A DNA stretch of 46,726 bases, from assembly GCA_903906365.1 (NCBI GenBank), contig CAIVKC010000009.1, positions 1 to 46,726 on the forward strand, in the 5' to 3' direction. Shown here piece by piece: positions 35,700 to 45,210 of this stretch. A model generated the notes under the pieces. It was given only the letters and a program-made list of their open reading frames with translations, was not told the origin of the DNA and did no database searches. Positions within the stretch are counted from its first letter, which is position 1. Every line of letters begins with the position of its first letter. The position numbers and the translations under genes are program-made. This DNA comes from an uncultured Bacteroidota bacterium (GTDB lineage: Bacteria; Bacteroidota; Bacteroidia; Chitinophagales; Chitinophagaceae).

Positions 35700-35773
35700 T
35701 GGACCCTGTCGGATTTGAACCAACGACCCTCTGATTATGAGTCAGATGCTCTAACCGGCTGAGCTAAGGGTCC
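35700..35773 (-). tRNA. tRNA with CAT anticodon (Ile2 or elongator Met)
   Basis: Read on the minus strand, the acceptor GGACCCT pairs with AGGGTCC. The D stem is GCTC/GAGC. The anticodon stem is TCTGA/TCAGA with loop CTCATAA (anticodon CAT). The T arm contains TTCGAAT with one G-U pair. Discriminator A follows and no CCA is encoded, so CCA must be added after transcription. The sequence resembles lysidine-modified tRNA-Ile2 more than initiator Met, which lacks this acceptor and D-arm pattern. Sequence alone does not separate Ile2 from elongator Met. The gene is the right border of the AT-rich island. Confidence 0.93.
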
Positions 35774-35968
35774 TTCCTTTTTAAGGAGCAGCAAAAATAG
35801 AATATTCAGGCTTTGATGTGAAATATTAAAAAAGAAATAATTATCTCCTTCACCAAGCAGCCTGAACAGAGGAATATTTGTCAATCATGTTGGAACAGTT
35901 AATTAATTCTTAATATTGTTCCAGATTATGATCACCCTTTTTGTGTAAAAGGAACCTGATTAGTGCCA

Positions 35969-36565
35969 ATGTCAACGATTGCAACCGATAGAATACAATA
36001 TTTACAGACATGCATTGCGCGTAATGACGACCAGCATGCCTATAAGGAATTATTCATAGGGCTCTATTCCCACCTTACCCAGTTTGCCTTTAGTATTGTA
36101 AAAACGCGTGAATCGGCAGAAGAAGTGGTATCCGACCTGTTCATCAAGATTTGGGAAAAGCGAAAAGCCCTGGAAAAAATAGGAAACCTCAAGGTCTATC
36201 TCTACGTAGCCACCAGGAATATCGCCCTCAATTACCTGGAAAAGCAAAAAAGGGCCGCCACCAACAGCCTGGAGGATTGTTCCGCTGATTTTACCAGCCT
36301 CTACTTTGATCCCGAACAGCTGATGATCACCGCAGACATGCTGGAACTCATCGAAAAAGCCATCGACGGCCTTCCTCCCAAATGCAAAATGATTTTCAAA
36401 CTGGTCAAGGAAGACAATCTCAGGTACAAGGAAGTGGCTGAAATCATGGGTATTTCCGTAAAAACAGTGGAAAACCAGCTTGCCATTGCCCTTCGAAAGA
36501 TTGGAAGTGTCATCAGCTTTAATATACACCGCACCATCTCCACGTCAGTCGGCCAGTCTAAATAA
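35969..36565 (+). CDS. ECF sigma-70 factor (SusCD-associated type)
   Basis: 198 residues from the ATG at 35969; the GTG six bases earlier is in frame but unlikely. Region 2 covers roughly residues 10-85 (AYKELFIGLYSHLTQFAFSI, SAEEVVSDLFIKIWEKR, LKVYLYVATRNIALNYL). Region 4 is at 120-185 (AIDGLPPKCKMIFKLVKEDN, YKEVAEIMGISVKTVENQL), the helix-turn-helix that reads the -35 element. It belongs to the Bacteroidales-type sigma family paired with FecR and SusC/D. The fecR gene starts 73 nt downstream on the same strand. It most likely activates the SusC-led genes that follow. Confidence 0.93.
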   Translation: MSTIATDRIQYLQTCIARNDDQHAYKELFIGLYSHLTQFAFSIVKTRESAEEVVSDLFIKIWEKRKALEKIGNLKVYLYVATRNIALNYLEKQKRAATNSLEDCSADFTSLYFDPEQLMITADMLELIEKAIDGLPPKCKMIFKLVKEDNLRYKEVAEIMGISVKTVENQLAIALRKIGSVISFNIHRTISTSVGQSK

Positions 36566-36638
36566 TTTAGAATTTATTTAACCTTTCTTTGGGGGTTTTC
36601 CTTTAACCGCTTGTCCTTATTCAGTAGACTACTACCAT

Positions 36639-37769
36639 ATGGAGCAGATACACATCTGGAATTTGATTGCTAAAAAGCTCTCCGGAGAGGCAGAGGATCA
36701 TGAGCTTCTTGAGCTGGAACAGGTGCTGCGGGCCAATCCCGAGCTGCATTACTCCATGCAGACCATCATAGACCTTTGGCGCCCTGAGCAGCATTTTGAC
36801 CAGGAAGAAGCCCACCGCGCTTTTGAAAGGCATGTTGCCCGGATGCACCAGCTGAATATCCCCATTTTTGCGGAACCTGATGTCCAGGAATCCGTAATTT
36901 ATCCCGGTTCCGAAGAGCCCGGTCGCAGCAGAAGGTCCAGGAAACGGTTCCTGTTCTCCGCCCTTTCGCTGGCCATGGTGGCCGGTATTATCCTGGTGGG
37001 CTTCAGGTATTTTCGCGCTGAACCTGTCAGGCAGCCCGCCCTGGCAGCCGAAAAAGCCATCAGCGAGGTTTCTACCCAGAACGGCTCCAAAACCAGCCTG
37101 GTGCTCCCTGACGGGACCCTGGTCTGGCTGAATTCAGGCAGCAAGCTCTCCTATGACAAAAATTTCGGCAATACGCTTAGGGAAGTGGTCCTCAACGGTG
37201 AGGCATTCTTTGATGTGGTACACAATGCCGAAAAACCGTTCATCATCCACACCAACAAGATCAATATCAAGGTTTTGGGAACTAAGTTCAATGTCAGGTC
37301 CTACCTCAGTGACAAGACTACGGAGGCCTCGCTAATCCGGGGAAGCATTGAGGTTTCCTTTAAGGACCGGCCCAGTGAAAAGATCATCCTGAAGCCCAAT
37401 GAAAAAATTGTGGTCGCCAATGATGACCTAACACTCAAACCCGTAAGTCCCAGAAAATTGCAAAAGCATGTCAGCGAACCTATTGTAGCCGTTAAGAATT
37501 TGACCTACGAATCCCGCAGCGGGGCCATCATCGAAACATCCTGGGTGGAAAACAGGCTGATATTCCAGGATGAATCCTTTGAGGATCTCGCACGCCGTAT
37601 GGAGCGCTGGTACGCAGTGACCATCAGTTTCAGCAATCCTGACATGAAGGAGCTCTATTTTACGGGGAATTTCAGGAACGAAAGTATTAGCCAGGCCCTG
37701 GAAGCCTTAAAACTGACGGCCAACTTCAATTATACCATTGTGGGAAACAGTATAACTATTTCAAAATAA
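36639..37769 (+). CDS. FecR-family anti-sigma factor
   Basis: 376 residues. The N-terminal cytoplasmic region (about 1-95, helical, EQIHIWNLIAKKLSGEAEDH) should hold the ECF sigma factor. A single membrane helix follows at about 107-128 (FLFSALSLAMVAGIILVGF). The periplasmic FecR domain is at about 140-240 (TSLVLPDGTLVWLNSGSKLS, GEAFFDV, VLGTKFNVRSY). A DUF4974-like C-terminal domain ends the protein (RLIFQDESFEDLARRMERW, FTGNFRNESISQALEALKL). The C-terminal domain normally contacts the STN domain of the partner TonB receptor, here the SusC protein 170 nt downstream. A hairpin terminator separates the two. Confidence 0.93.
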   Translation: MEQIHIWNLIAKKLSGEAEDHELLELEQVLRANPELHYSMQTIIDLWRPEQHFDQEEAHRAFERHVARMHQLNIPIFAEPDVQESVIYPGSEEPGRSRRSRKRFLFSALSLAMVAGIILVGFRYFRAEPVRQPALAAEKAISEVSTQNGSKTSLVLPDGTLVWLNSGSKLSYDKNFGNTLREVVLNGEAFFDVVHNAEKPFIIHTNKINIKVLGTKFNVRSYLSDKTTEASLIRGSIEVSFKDRPSEKIILKPNEKIVVANDDLTLKPVSPRKLQKHVSEPIVAVKNLTYESRSGAIIETSWVENRLIFQDESFEDLARRMERWYAVTISFSNPDMKELYFTGNFRNESISQALEALKLTANFNYTIVGNSITISK

Positions 37770-37830
37770 GACCATTGTCATAACCAAAACCATCACTGCA
37801 CATGATTAACAGCACATAATAAAAAAAAGA

Positions 37831-37868
37831 GCGGGAAATGTTGGCGCATTTCCCGCAAGGCATCTTTT
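37831..37868 (+). terminator. Terminator between fecR and susC
   Basis: GCGGGAAATG and CATTTCCCGC form a perfect 10-bp stem with a 6-nt loop, followed after eight bases by TTTTT. It indicates that the SusC gene has its own promoter, plausibly the target of the ECF factor. Confidence 0.65.
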
Positions 37869-37938
37869 TATCGAAACACGCTGGCGCTTGTCAACGCAAC
37901 AGGGTTCCTCTATTGATAACCTATAATGTTATAAATGT

Positions 37939-40900
37939 ATGAAGAAAAATCTAACGATTGGAGGAGAAAACCTCCATGCCATCAAAAAAGTTCTGTTGAT
38001 TATGAAACTTACCTCTCTGCTTTTATTGGTAGGCATTCTGCAGGTCTCGGCTAATGTAAACGGCCAGGACCGTGTCACCTTAAAATTGGATAAAGCAGAA
38101 ATCTCCAAAGTGCTGAATACCATTGAAAAACAGGGTACCTACCGCTTCCTGTACAACAGCAGGCTGCAGGGTATCAGTCAAAAAGTAAACATCGATGTCA
38201 GCGGACTGGGTATCAAAGAAGTACTCAATAAAATGTTTGCCGGTACCGATCTGAGCTATAAGATTCTGGAAAACAACCTGATAGTTGTCCTCTCCAACAC
38301 ACTGGCCGTGCAGGATATCCGCATCACCGGTAAGATCACCGGTGAAAACGGGGAAGCCCTCTCCGGGGTGTCTGTATCTGTGAAAGGCACCTCCCTGGGG
38401 ACCACAACCGACAATAACGGCAATTTCACCCTGACAGTTCCTGAAAAAGGCACCCTGGTGATTTCCTATATCGGGTACCAGACCCAGCAGATCCCCGTAA
38501 GCAGCCAGTCGGTCATCAACATCAAACTGGTGGCGTCCAACCGAGCCATGGATGAAGTAGTGGTCATAGGGTACGGTACTGCCTCCAAAAGGGACCTGAC
38601 CGGCTCCATCGTGAAGATTGCCGGAAAAGAAGTGGCCGATAAACCCAATACCAACCCGGTTGCCTCCCTGCAGGGTAAGGTAGCTGGACTCTCCGTGGTG
38701 AACAACGGCACACCCGGTGCAGCCCCGGATATCCGCATTCGCGGAACGGTCAGTATCGGTCAGGTGCACCCCCTGTATGTGGTGGATGGTATCTTCAACG
38801 ACAACATCGATTACATCAACCCCAACGACATCGAATCCATCGAAATCCTGAAAGATCCCTCCTCCCTGGCTATTTTCGGGGTTAAGGGAGCCACCGGGGT
38901 AATCGCCATCACCACCAAACGCGCAAGAGTAGGCCAGACCGTGGTGAATTTCAATACCACCTATGGCCTTAAAAAACTGGTTGATAAGATCAAGCTCGTC
39001 AATGCCAGCCAGTTCAATACCCTCTTTGCGGAAGAAAATGCCAACAACAACGTACCCACTCCGGATTATTCCGCCATCAATTCCAACACGGACTGGATCG
39101 ATGCGGTTACCCGCACGGGCCATTTCAATACCAACAACCTGAGTGTTTCGGGAAGTACCGAGAACAATAAATTCAATATGGGCGTTGGCTATACCTCAGA
39201 TCAGGGTATCATCCGCCATGAGGAACTGCAGCGGATGCTGCTTTCCCTGAGTGATGAATTCAAGGTCAACAAGGCCATCAAGCTTGGCGTCAACCTGAAT
39301 GCCACGCGCACCAACAACCCCTATGATGCGACCTGGGTGCTCGACGCAGCCCGCAAGGTCATGCCGCAGGTATCCGCTGCCACCAAGCCCTTTTATATCC
39401 AGAACCCCTATGGCTCAGACAGCCTCCACGTGAACCTGTATTCCACCACGGACCAGGCCCTGCAGAATTCAGGGGTGCAAAATCCGCTGATCCAGCTGGA
39501 AAATGAATGGAATAAAACAATCAACACCGAATACCGGACGGTGGGAAGTGCTTTTGTGGAGATCAATTTCCTGAAATATTTTTCCTGGAAATCTTCCTTC
39601 TATGCGGATATCAGCAATATAGATTATCGCAAGTATGTGCCGCTCTACGATGCATACAATCCCCTGAACAATACACCGGTTGCAGTCAACCAGGCCACCT
39701 CCGTGACCGAAAACAACCAGACCTATCATAAATTCCAGCAGGACCACCTGCTTAATTTCAAAAAGAAAATAGGCGACCACAGCGTACAACTGACCGGCGG
39801 TTTCACAACCTATTATTTCGGCAATTTCAACCGGGGCGGTACGGGTAAATCTACCAGCACCACCGCACCGCAGACACCGGATGACAAACGCTTCTGGTAC
39901 CTTAATAACGGGTTCAACGATCCCACCAATACCCTGGCGACCTCTTCACAGAGCGAATACACCACGGTATCCTATCTGGCCCGCGCCCTGTATAATTACC
40001 AGGAAAAATACTTTTTTACCGCCTCCTTCCGTGACGATGCCTCCTCCAGGCTCCGCCCGGAAAACCAGCACCAGCAGTTCTGGGCTGTAGGAGCGGCCTG
40101 GGATGTTTCCAGGGAAGATTTCATGAAATCCCAGAATATCTTCGATTTCCTCAAAATCAAAGGATCCGTTGGTGTACTGGGTAACCAGAGTGCCTATGAC
40201 AACAATGGCCCCCTGAACTACCCAACCTACCCCGGCCTCAATACCGGCGTCAATGCCGTATTCGGTAACCTTACCTATTCAGCTGCCACCCCGGCCTATA
40301 TTGCCAATCCAAAGCTGAAATGGGAGACCGTTTCTGCCCAGGAGATTGGGGTGGAACTCAATGCCCTCAACAACCGCCTGCATTTTGAAGCCAATTACTT
40401 CAACAAGCAGACCAATAACCTGATGACCTATGTGAGCCGCGCTGCTTTGGGCGTTCCCGATGAACTGATCAACGGGGGCAGTCTCAAGAACTGGGGCGAG
40501 GAGTTCTCTGCTTCCTGGAATCAGGTATTCAACAAGGATATGTCCCTGAATATATCCGGCAATATCACTTTCCTCAAAAACAAGGTGATTTCTCTGAGCT
40601 CCGACCTTCCCACCGGTGTACTGGATGTGACCTCCCAAAATAACGGGGAAGCCATTTCCGAAACCAAGCCCGGCATGCCGATCGGTTATTTCAAGGGCTA
40701 TATTGTAAAAGGGGTCTTCCAGAGTTATGCGGATATCCTGGAATCCCCCAGTCAGGCCTCCCTGGGCAATGCGGCCCGCCCCGGCGACCTTAAATATCAG
40801 GACGTAAACGGAGACGGGGTAATCAATGCCTCCGACAGGACCTATATCGGTAATCCGACCCCCAAATTCACCTACGGCAGTTCCATTACCTTCAACTTCT

Positions 40901-41340
40901 ATGGCTTTAACTTAAGCGTGGACGTGGGCGGTGTATACGGCAACCAGGTCTACCGCACCTGGGGAGCCCTGGAATCTCCTTTTCAGCGCGTTAACTATGC
41001 TGCTTTCGAACTGGGCCGCTGGCACGGCGCAGGCACTTCCAACTGGGTTCCGCTCGTCAGCCAGGGAGACAGGGGGAATTATGTTGGTTCCACTTATTCT
41101 ATAGAAAACGGAAGTTATTTCAGGATCAGGAATCTGCAGCTGGGTTATAATATTCCCCGCAACCTGGTAGCAGGCATTAAAAACCTGCGGGTTTTCGCCA
41201 ATGTTCAAAACCTCAAAACGTTTAAGAACAACTCCGGATATACGGCAGAATTTGGCGGTACGGCTACCAGTTTCGGGTATGACTACGGCGGCGGTGCCAT
41301 CCCTGTTGTTTCCACCCTTGGCCTGAACGTAACTTTTTAA
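37939..41340 (+). CDS. SusC-family TonB-dependent outer-membrane transporter with STN domain
   Basis: 1,133 residues. The long N-terminus before the hydrophobic signal (MKLTSLLLLVGILQVSA, from residue 22) is usual for this group. In order: an STN secretin/TonB short N-terminal domain (about 45-120, VTLKLDKAEISKVLNTIEKQ); a carboxypeptidase-regulatory-like domain (about 125-205, ITGKITGENGEALSGVSVSV); the TonB-box/SusC motif DEVVVIGYGT; a plug (about 215-330, NTNPVASLQGKVAGL, IRIRGTVSIG); and a 22-strand barrel to the terminal LGLNVTF with final Phe. It imports a substrate captured by the SusD lipoprotein. The STN domain makes it the sensor for the FecR/sigma pair. Substrate unknown. Confidence 0.95.
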   Translation: MKKNLTIGGENLHAIKKVLLIMKLTSLLLLVGILQVSANVNGQDRVTLKLDKAEISKVLNTIEKQGTYRFLYNSRLQGISQKVNIDVSGLGIKEVLNKMFAGTDLSYKILENNLIVVLSNTLAVQDIRITGKITGENGEALSGVSVSVKGTSLGTTTDNNGNFTLTVPEKGTLVISYIGYQTQQIPVSSQSVINIKLVASNRAMDEVVVIGYGTASKRDLTGSIVKIAGKEVADKPNTNPVASLQGKVAGLSVVNNGTPGAAPDIRIRGTVSIGQVHPLYVVDGIFNDNIDYINPNDIESIEILKDPSSLAIFGVKGATGVIAITTKRARVGQTVVNFNTTYGLKKLVDKIKLVNASQFNTLFAEENANNNVPTPDYSAINSNTDWIDAVTRTGHFNTNNLSVSGSTENNKFNMGVGYTSDQGIIRHEELQRMLLSLSDEFKVNKAIKLGVNLNATRTNNPYDATWVLDAARKVMPQVSAATKPFYIQNPYGSDSLHVNLYSTTDQALQNSGVQNPLIQLENEWNKTINTEYRTVGSAFVEINFLKYFSWKSSFYADISNIDYRKYVPLYDAYNPLNNTPVAVNQATSVTENNQTYHKFQQDHLLNFKKKIGDHSVQLTGGFTTYYFGNFNRGGTGKSTSTTAPQTPDDKRFWYLNNGFNDPTNTLATSSQSEYTTVSYLARALYNYQEKYFFTASFRDDASSRLRPENQHQQFWAVGAAWDVSREDFMKSQNIFDFLKIKGSVGVLGNQSAYDNNGPLNYPTYPGLNTGVNAVFGNLTYSAATPAYIANPKLKWETVSAQEIGVELNALNNRLHFEANYFNKQTNNLMTYVSRAALGVPDELINGGSLKNWGEEFSASWNQVFNKDMSLNISGNITFLKNKVISLSSDLPTGVLDVTSQNNGEAISETKPGMPIGYFKGYIVKGVFQSYADILESPSQASLGNAARPGDLKYQDVNGDGVINASDRTYIGNPTPKFTYGSSITFNFYGFNLSVDVGGVYGNQVYRTWGALESPFQRVNYAAFELGRWHGAGTSNWVPLVSQGDRGNYVGSTYSIENGSYFRIRNLQLGYNIPRNLVAGIKNLRVFANVQNLKTFKNNSGYTAEFGGTATSFGYDYGGGAIPVVSTLGLNVTF

Positions 41341-41359
41341 TTTTTTAAACTTGAATAAT

Positions 41360-42913
41360 ATGAAGAAAATAAAATATACGCTTTGGGCGCTGCTGCTGGC
41401 AACCCCCATGCTCCTGACCATCACCGGATGCAAAAAATACCTGGACCGCAAACCGCTTACGGCCACCCTCGACGACCTGCACCAGGGAGCCCTGGAGGCG
41501 CAGAGCTTTGGTCTGTATTCCACCCTCAGGTCTTACGCCGGTTTTTCCACCCTGCCCTGGATTGACTTCAACAGCATCCGGGATGACGATGCCCAGAAAG
41601 GTAGCTCTACCACCGATGGCGCTGAAATCAACACGGAATTTGAGACCTTCCAATATACCAAGGACGACTGGGCCACCGATACCTATTGGAATGATCATTA
41701 TTACATGATCAACCTGGCCAATAAGGAGCTCTATTTTGCAGATTCCCTCAAGGCTACCGACCCGGCCTCCCTGCGGAATATTGGGGAAGCCTGCTTTTTC
41801 AGGGCCTATTCCTATTTTGAGCTGGTGAAAGCCTATGGCGATATTCCCCTGATCAATTATTACTATACCAATGCCAAAGATGGCATCCGGCCCAAATCAC
41901 CGGCAGCCAAGATATATGCACTGATCGATTCGGATCTTAATGTCGCTTCCCAGTACCTGCCGCCCAACTGGGATGTTAATGGTGCCAACCGCTACCCCGG
42001 ACGCCTGACGAGCGGGGCTGCCAATGCCCTTTGGGCGCAGACCCACCTGTTCCGCTCCGACTGGGCCCAGGTGGTCGGCCTGACCAAGCAGATCATGGCC
42101 TCCGGCCAGTATTCACTGGCTGCCAATTTTGCGGATATCTGGAAGGACGGACTGAACGGGGCCGGCAAAAACGGACCGGAGTCCATATTTGAAATGCAGT
42201 GTACCATCGGGCAAAACGGGGTGAACTATTACGGAACCCAGTGGGGTACCAGCCAGAATGTTCGCCAGGGAGGCGCTTCGGTGGACTGGAACCTGGGATG
42301 GGGATGGAATGTGCCCACCAAGAACCTGGTCACCTCCTGGGATTCTACCGATCCCAGAAAAGCCATTACCGTTTTATATTCCGGACAGTTTGACGGCGGA
42401 GCTTCCCAGGGCGGTTACGGGGCCACGCTTCCTCCCTACAATCCGGGAGCAGCGCTGGACCAGCCTTACTGGAACAAGAAAGTATATTCCGATCCGGCCA
42501 TGCGCGCCTATACCGGTGAAATCAACGGATCGGGCGGGGCAGACTGGATCAACCACCGCATCATACGGTATGCGGATGTCATCCTGATGCTGGCAGAGGC
42601 CTCCAATGAAACCGGCGACGGCGCTACGGCGGAGACCATGCTGGAAATGATCCGCGCCCGGGCCAGGGGAACCACCAACGCCCTGCCCCATATCGCCTAC
42701 CAGAACCAGGCACAGATGCGCCAGGCGATCAAAAACGAAAGAAGGTGGGAGTTTGCCATGGAAGGTTACCGGTTTTATGACCTGGTACGCTGGGGTGATG
42801 CCGTCAGCGTACTCGGCGGACTGGGATACCAGCCCAAAAACGCCCTGTACCCGATACCGCAGCCGGCCATTGACCTGTCCGGAGGTGTGCTGACCCAAAA
42901 CCCGAATTACTAA
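41360..42913 (+). CDS. SusD/RagB-family substrate-binding lipoprotein
   Basis: 517 residues from the ATG at 41360, 19 nt after the susC stop; the TTG at 41351 is rejected. Lipobox ITGC is followed by KKYLDRKPL, the standard SusD mature start. TPR-like helices are visible (FRAYSYFELVKAYGDIPLI, ALWAQTHLFRSDWAQVVGL), and ADVILMLAEASNETG, RRWEFAMEGYRFYDLVRWG and ALYPIPQPAIDLS close the fold. It sits on the outer face of the outer membrane as the lid over the SusC channel. Together the two genes form the core of a polysaccharide-utilisation-like locus, though no glycoside hydrolase follows within the window. Confidence 0.95.
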   Translation: MKKIKYTLWALLLATPMLLTITGCKKYLDRKPLTATLDDLHQGALEAQSFGLYSTLRSYAGFSTLPWIDFNSIRDDDAQKGSSTTDGAEINTEFETFQYTKDDWATDTYWNDHYYMINLANKELYFADSLKATDPASLRNIGEACFFRAYSYFELVKAYGDIPLINYYYTNAKDGIRPKSPAAKIYALIDSDLNVASQYLPPNWDVNGANRYPGRLTSGAANALWAQTHLFRSDWAQVVGLTKQIMASGQYSLAANFADIWKDGLNGAGKNGPESIFEMQCTIGQNGVNYYGTQWGTSQNVRQGGASVDWNLGWGWNVPTKNLVTSWDSTDPRKAITVLYSGQFDGGASQGGYGATLPPYNPGAALDQPYWNKKVYSDPAMRAYTGEINGSGGADWINHRIIRYADVILMLAEASNETGDGATAETMLEMIRARARGTTNALPHIAYQNQAQMRQAIKNERRWEFAMEGYRFYDLVRWGDAVSVLGGLGYQPKNALYPIPQPAIDLSGGVLTQNPNY

Positions 42914-42930
42914 TCCATCATTATTTCAGT

Positions 42931-42963
42931 CTCCGGGGCTGTCCAAGTAGGACAGCCCCGGAG
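42931..42963 (+). other. 14-bp perfect intercistronic hairpin after susD
   Basis: CTCCGGGGCTGTCC and GGACAGCCCCGGAG pair perfectly around a 5-nt AAGTA loop, between the susD stop and the next start (24 nt downstream). No T-run follows on the plus strand; an A-run does. It is better read as an mRNA 3'-end stabiliser or partial attenuator than as a complete terminator. On the minus strand no gene needs it. Confidence 0.7.
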
Positions 42964-42986
42964 ATCACCCATAAAAAAAACGAGCT

Positions 42987-43820
42987 ATGACTATATTTAA
43001 CCAATCCAAGCGCCTGCCTTTGCTGGTAATAGCCCTGGCGATCCTTGCGGGCGCCTGCCAGAAACTGACCCACCCTGCCCTGGGTGCTTATCCCAAAGAT
43101 GCCAATCCCCCCGGAGGCCCCCTGAAGTTTTACGCGGCCATGGACGGTTCTGACGTGGACAGCATCCGTGCCAATTTTGGGGTGGATAACCATGTAAGCT
43201 ATGTGGCCGGCCTTTCCGGAAAAGCCCTTCAATTCGATGGCACCCAAAACGGATATGTTTCCTATCCATCGGCCAACGATTTCGGCTCAGCTACCAGTTT
43301 TACCATTTCTTTCTGGATCAATATCACGCTGGCACAGAAAAACAACACCAATGCAGTGGGCGTGCTGGCTTTTGCCCATTCCAATAATTTCTGGAGCAAT
43401 ATCTGTTTTTATGCCGACCACACGACCGGGGGCAATTCAGATTCCATGGACCTGAAAGTGCATTTTGCCAACGGGCAGGCAGACAACTGGGATTTTGCCG
43501 GGTACACCGGTGCCAAGCGCTGGCCCCATATGTATGACGGAAACTGGCACCAGGTGGCTTTTACCTATGATGCATCCACCCAGACCGGCACCCTTTACAG
43601 GGACGGAGCGCAGTTTGACCAGAAGACCAATGAAACCATTGTTTTCGGCAGCCCTTCCCAGCTGATACTGGGTGGTTTCCAGGAAGCCGCCGGCATTGTT
43701 TCCAATTACAGTTCCAACAGCTGGATGTCCGGTTTTCCGGGCATGATGGACAATGTCAGGCTCTACGGAGTAGCACTGGCCGCAGCCGATGTGGCCGCCC
43801 TGTATAACAATAAGCAGTAA
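42987..43820 (+). CDS. LamG/concanavalin-A-like surface lipoprotein (SusE/F position)
   Basis: 277 residues with lipobox LAGAC. The remainder is a jelly-roll lectin fold of the LamG/laminin-G-3 kind: GLSGKALQFDGTQNGYVSYP, TSFTISFWINITL, DGNWHQVAFTYDASTQTGTL, YRDGAQFD and MMDNVRLYGVALAAADVAAL. Its position after susD is that of surface glycan-binding proteins, so it probably adds binding capacity at the cell surface. It may be expressed less than susCD because of the preceding hairpin. A terminator follows. Confidence 0.85.
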   Translation: MTIFNQSKRLPLLVIALAILAGACQKLTHPALGAYPKDANPPGGPLKFYAAMDGSDVDSIRANFGVDNHVSYVAGLSGKALQFDGTQNGYVSYPSANDFGSATSFTISFWINITLAQKNNTNAVGVLAFAHSNNFWSNICFYADHTTGGNSDSMDLKVHFANGQADNWDFAGYTGAKRWPHMYDGNWHQVAFTYDASTQTGTLYRDGAQFDQKTNETIVFGSPSQLILGGFQEAAGIVSNYSSNSWMSGFPGMMDNVRLYGVALAAADVAALYNNKQ

Positions 43821-43849
43821 TCAAGGCATTGTTTTTTTGGTAATAAGGG

Positions 43850-43880
43850 AGGCTGCATATTTTAATTGCAGCCTTTTCTT
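43850..43880 (+). terminator. Intrinsic terminator after the LamG gene
   Basis: AGGCTGCA and TGCAGCCT form an 8-bp stem with a 9-nt loop, followed by TTTCTTATTT. It lies 29 nt after the stop, so the cytochrome gene at 43921 should have its own promoter or depend on read-through. Confidence 0.75.
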
Positions 43881-43920
43881 ATTTCGGTATTTAGGAGAAA
43901 GGACCAAACACCTTTAATAT

Positions 43921-45210
43921 ATGCAGGCACTGACCACATACCCGCGGACGGCTCTGGTCGCAGGGATGATGACGGCGGGTATCTTTGCCCTGACCCGCTG
44001 CGTGGACCGGGCCCGGGAAAATGTGCAACAGGTCCGTTCGGTCAAAAAACCACCGGCCTATGCTGATTTTGCCGGCAGTGCCACCTGTGCCCGCTGTCAC
44101 CAGAAAATAGCAGCGTCCCACGAACATACGGCTCATTTCCTGTCGACCAGGCCCGCGACGCCAGCCTACATCCTGGGTAGTTTCCAGGCCCCGGACAACA
44201 CCTTCTCCTATGATTCCGGAATGGTGGTCAGGATGGAAAAAAGGGATAGCGGGTACTACCAGGTCGGATACTTTCACGGCGAGGAAAAAATCGCCAAGCG
44301 CTTTGACATCGTAGTAGGGTCAGGAGCCAAAGGCCAGACCTATATCACCCGAAGCAATAACCGCCTTTACCAGCTCCCGGTTTCCTATTTCACGGCTGCC
44401 CATAAATGGGCCAACAGCCCGCTGTTTCCAACCTATCCGGTCGTCTTCAACCGCTCGATCACTTCCCGGTGCCTGGAATGCCACAGTACTTTTGCCGCCA
44501 GGATTTCGGCCCCCCGCGCCGACCCCGAAGAGTTTGACATGCAGCAGATGATCTATGGCGTGGATTGTGAGAAATGCCATGGCCCCGGCGCCCGTCATGC
44601 CCAGTTCCAGGCCATGAACCCCGGGGAGACCCGGGGAAAATACATCATCCATCCCGACAGCCTGAGCCGCCAGCAGAACCTGGATCTATGCGCGCTCTGC
44701 CACGGAGGCAGGCTGCACAAGACGACTGCATCGTTCTCCTTTACGGCCGGGGAAAAGCTCTCCGACTATTTCGCCCTGGATACCACCGCTCCCAACCCGG
44801 AAAATATTGATGTACACGGAAATCAGTACGGGCTGCTTCGGGCGAGCCGGTGCTTTCTGGAAAGTACCACCCTGACCTGCAATACCTGCCACAGCCCTCA
44901 TGAAAACGACCGCGGTAATACGGAGCTGTATTCCCGGAAATGCCAGTCCTGCCACAGCGGGCAGCATGATAAATTATGCAAACTGGCCTCCGATATCGGC
45001 CCGTCCATCAACAGAAATTGCATTGACTGTCATATGCCGCTGAAGGCTTCCAGGTCCATTACCGAGCTGGTTGCAGGAAACAGCCGGCCGACGGCCGCCC
45101 TGATCAGGTCCCATTTTATCAGCATTTATCCCGAAGAGACCCGTAAATTCCTGGACGGAATGACCCAACCTAAACATGAATACAAACGGCATGTCCAACG
45201 CAACCCTTAA
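43921..45210 (+). CDS. Seven-heme cytochrome c
   Basis: 429 residues with an N-terminal hydrophobic segment (ALVAGMMTAGIFALTRC) as signal or anchor. Seven CxxCH heme sites are visible: CARCH (56-60), CLECH, CEKCH, CALCH, CNTCH, CQSCH and CIDCH. Extra His residues such as HEHTAHF and HGPGARH could be second axial ligands. The fold resembles the doubled-CxxCH / cytochrome c554 type, but no catalytic motif of nitrite or hydroxylamine enzymes is evident. It should be a periplasmic or surface electron carrier. It overlaps the CRTAC1-like gene by 35 nt (or 20 nt with the later start), so both are probably made together. It is unusual next to a SusCD pair. Confidence 0.88.
   Translation: MQALTTYPRTALVAGMMTAGIFALTRCVDRARENVQQVRSVKKPPAYADFAGSATCARCHQKIAASHEHTAHFLSTRPATPAYILGSFQAPDNTFSYDSGMVVRMEKRDSGYYQVGYFHGEEKIAKRFDIVVGSGAKGQTYITRSNNRLYQLPVSYFTAAHKWANSPLFPTYPVVFNRSITSRCLECHSTFAARISAPRADPEEFDMQQMIYGVDCEKCHGPGARHAQFQAMNPGETRGKYIIHPDSLSRQQNLDLCALCHGGRLHKTTASFSFTAGEKLSDYFALDTTAPNPENIDVHGNQYGLLRASRCFLESTTLTCNTCHSPHENDRGNTELYSRKCQSCHSGQHDKLCKLASDIGPSINRNCIDCHMPLKASRSITELVAGNSRPTAALIRSHFISIYPEETRKFLDGMTQPKHEYKRHVQRNP

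Noticed and set aside
35700-35773. tRNA gene as integration site of a mobile island
   Set aside because: No integrase gene and no second copy of the tRNA 3' end was seen near the left border at 30.8 kb.
38080-39123. Minus-strand open frame of 347 codons
   Set aside because: It is antisense to the STN, regulatory and plug domains of the SusC gene.
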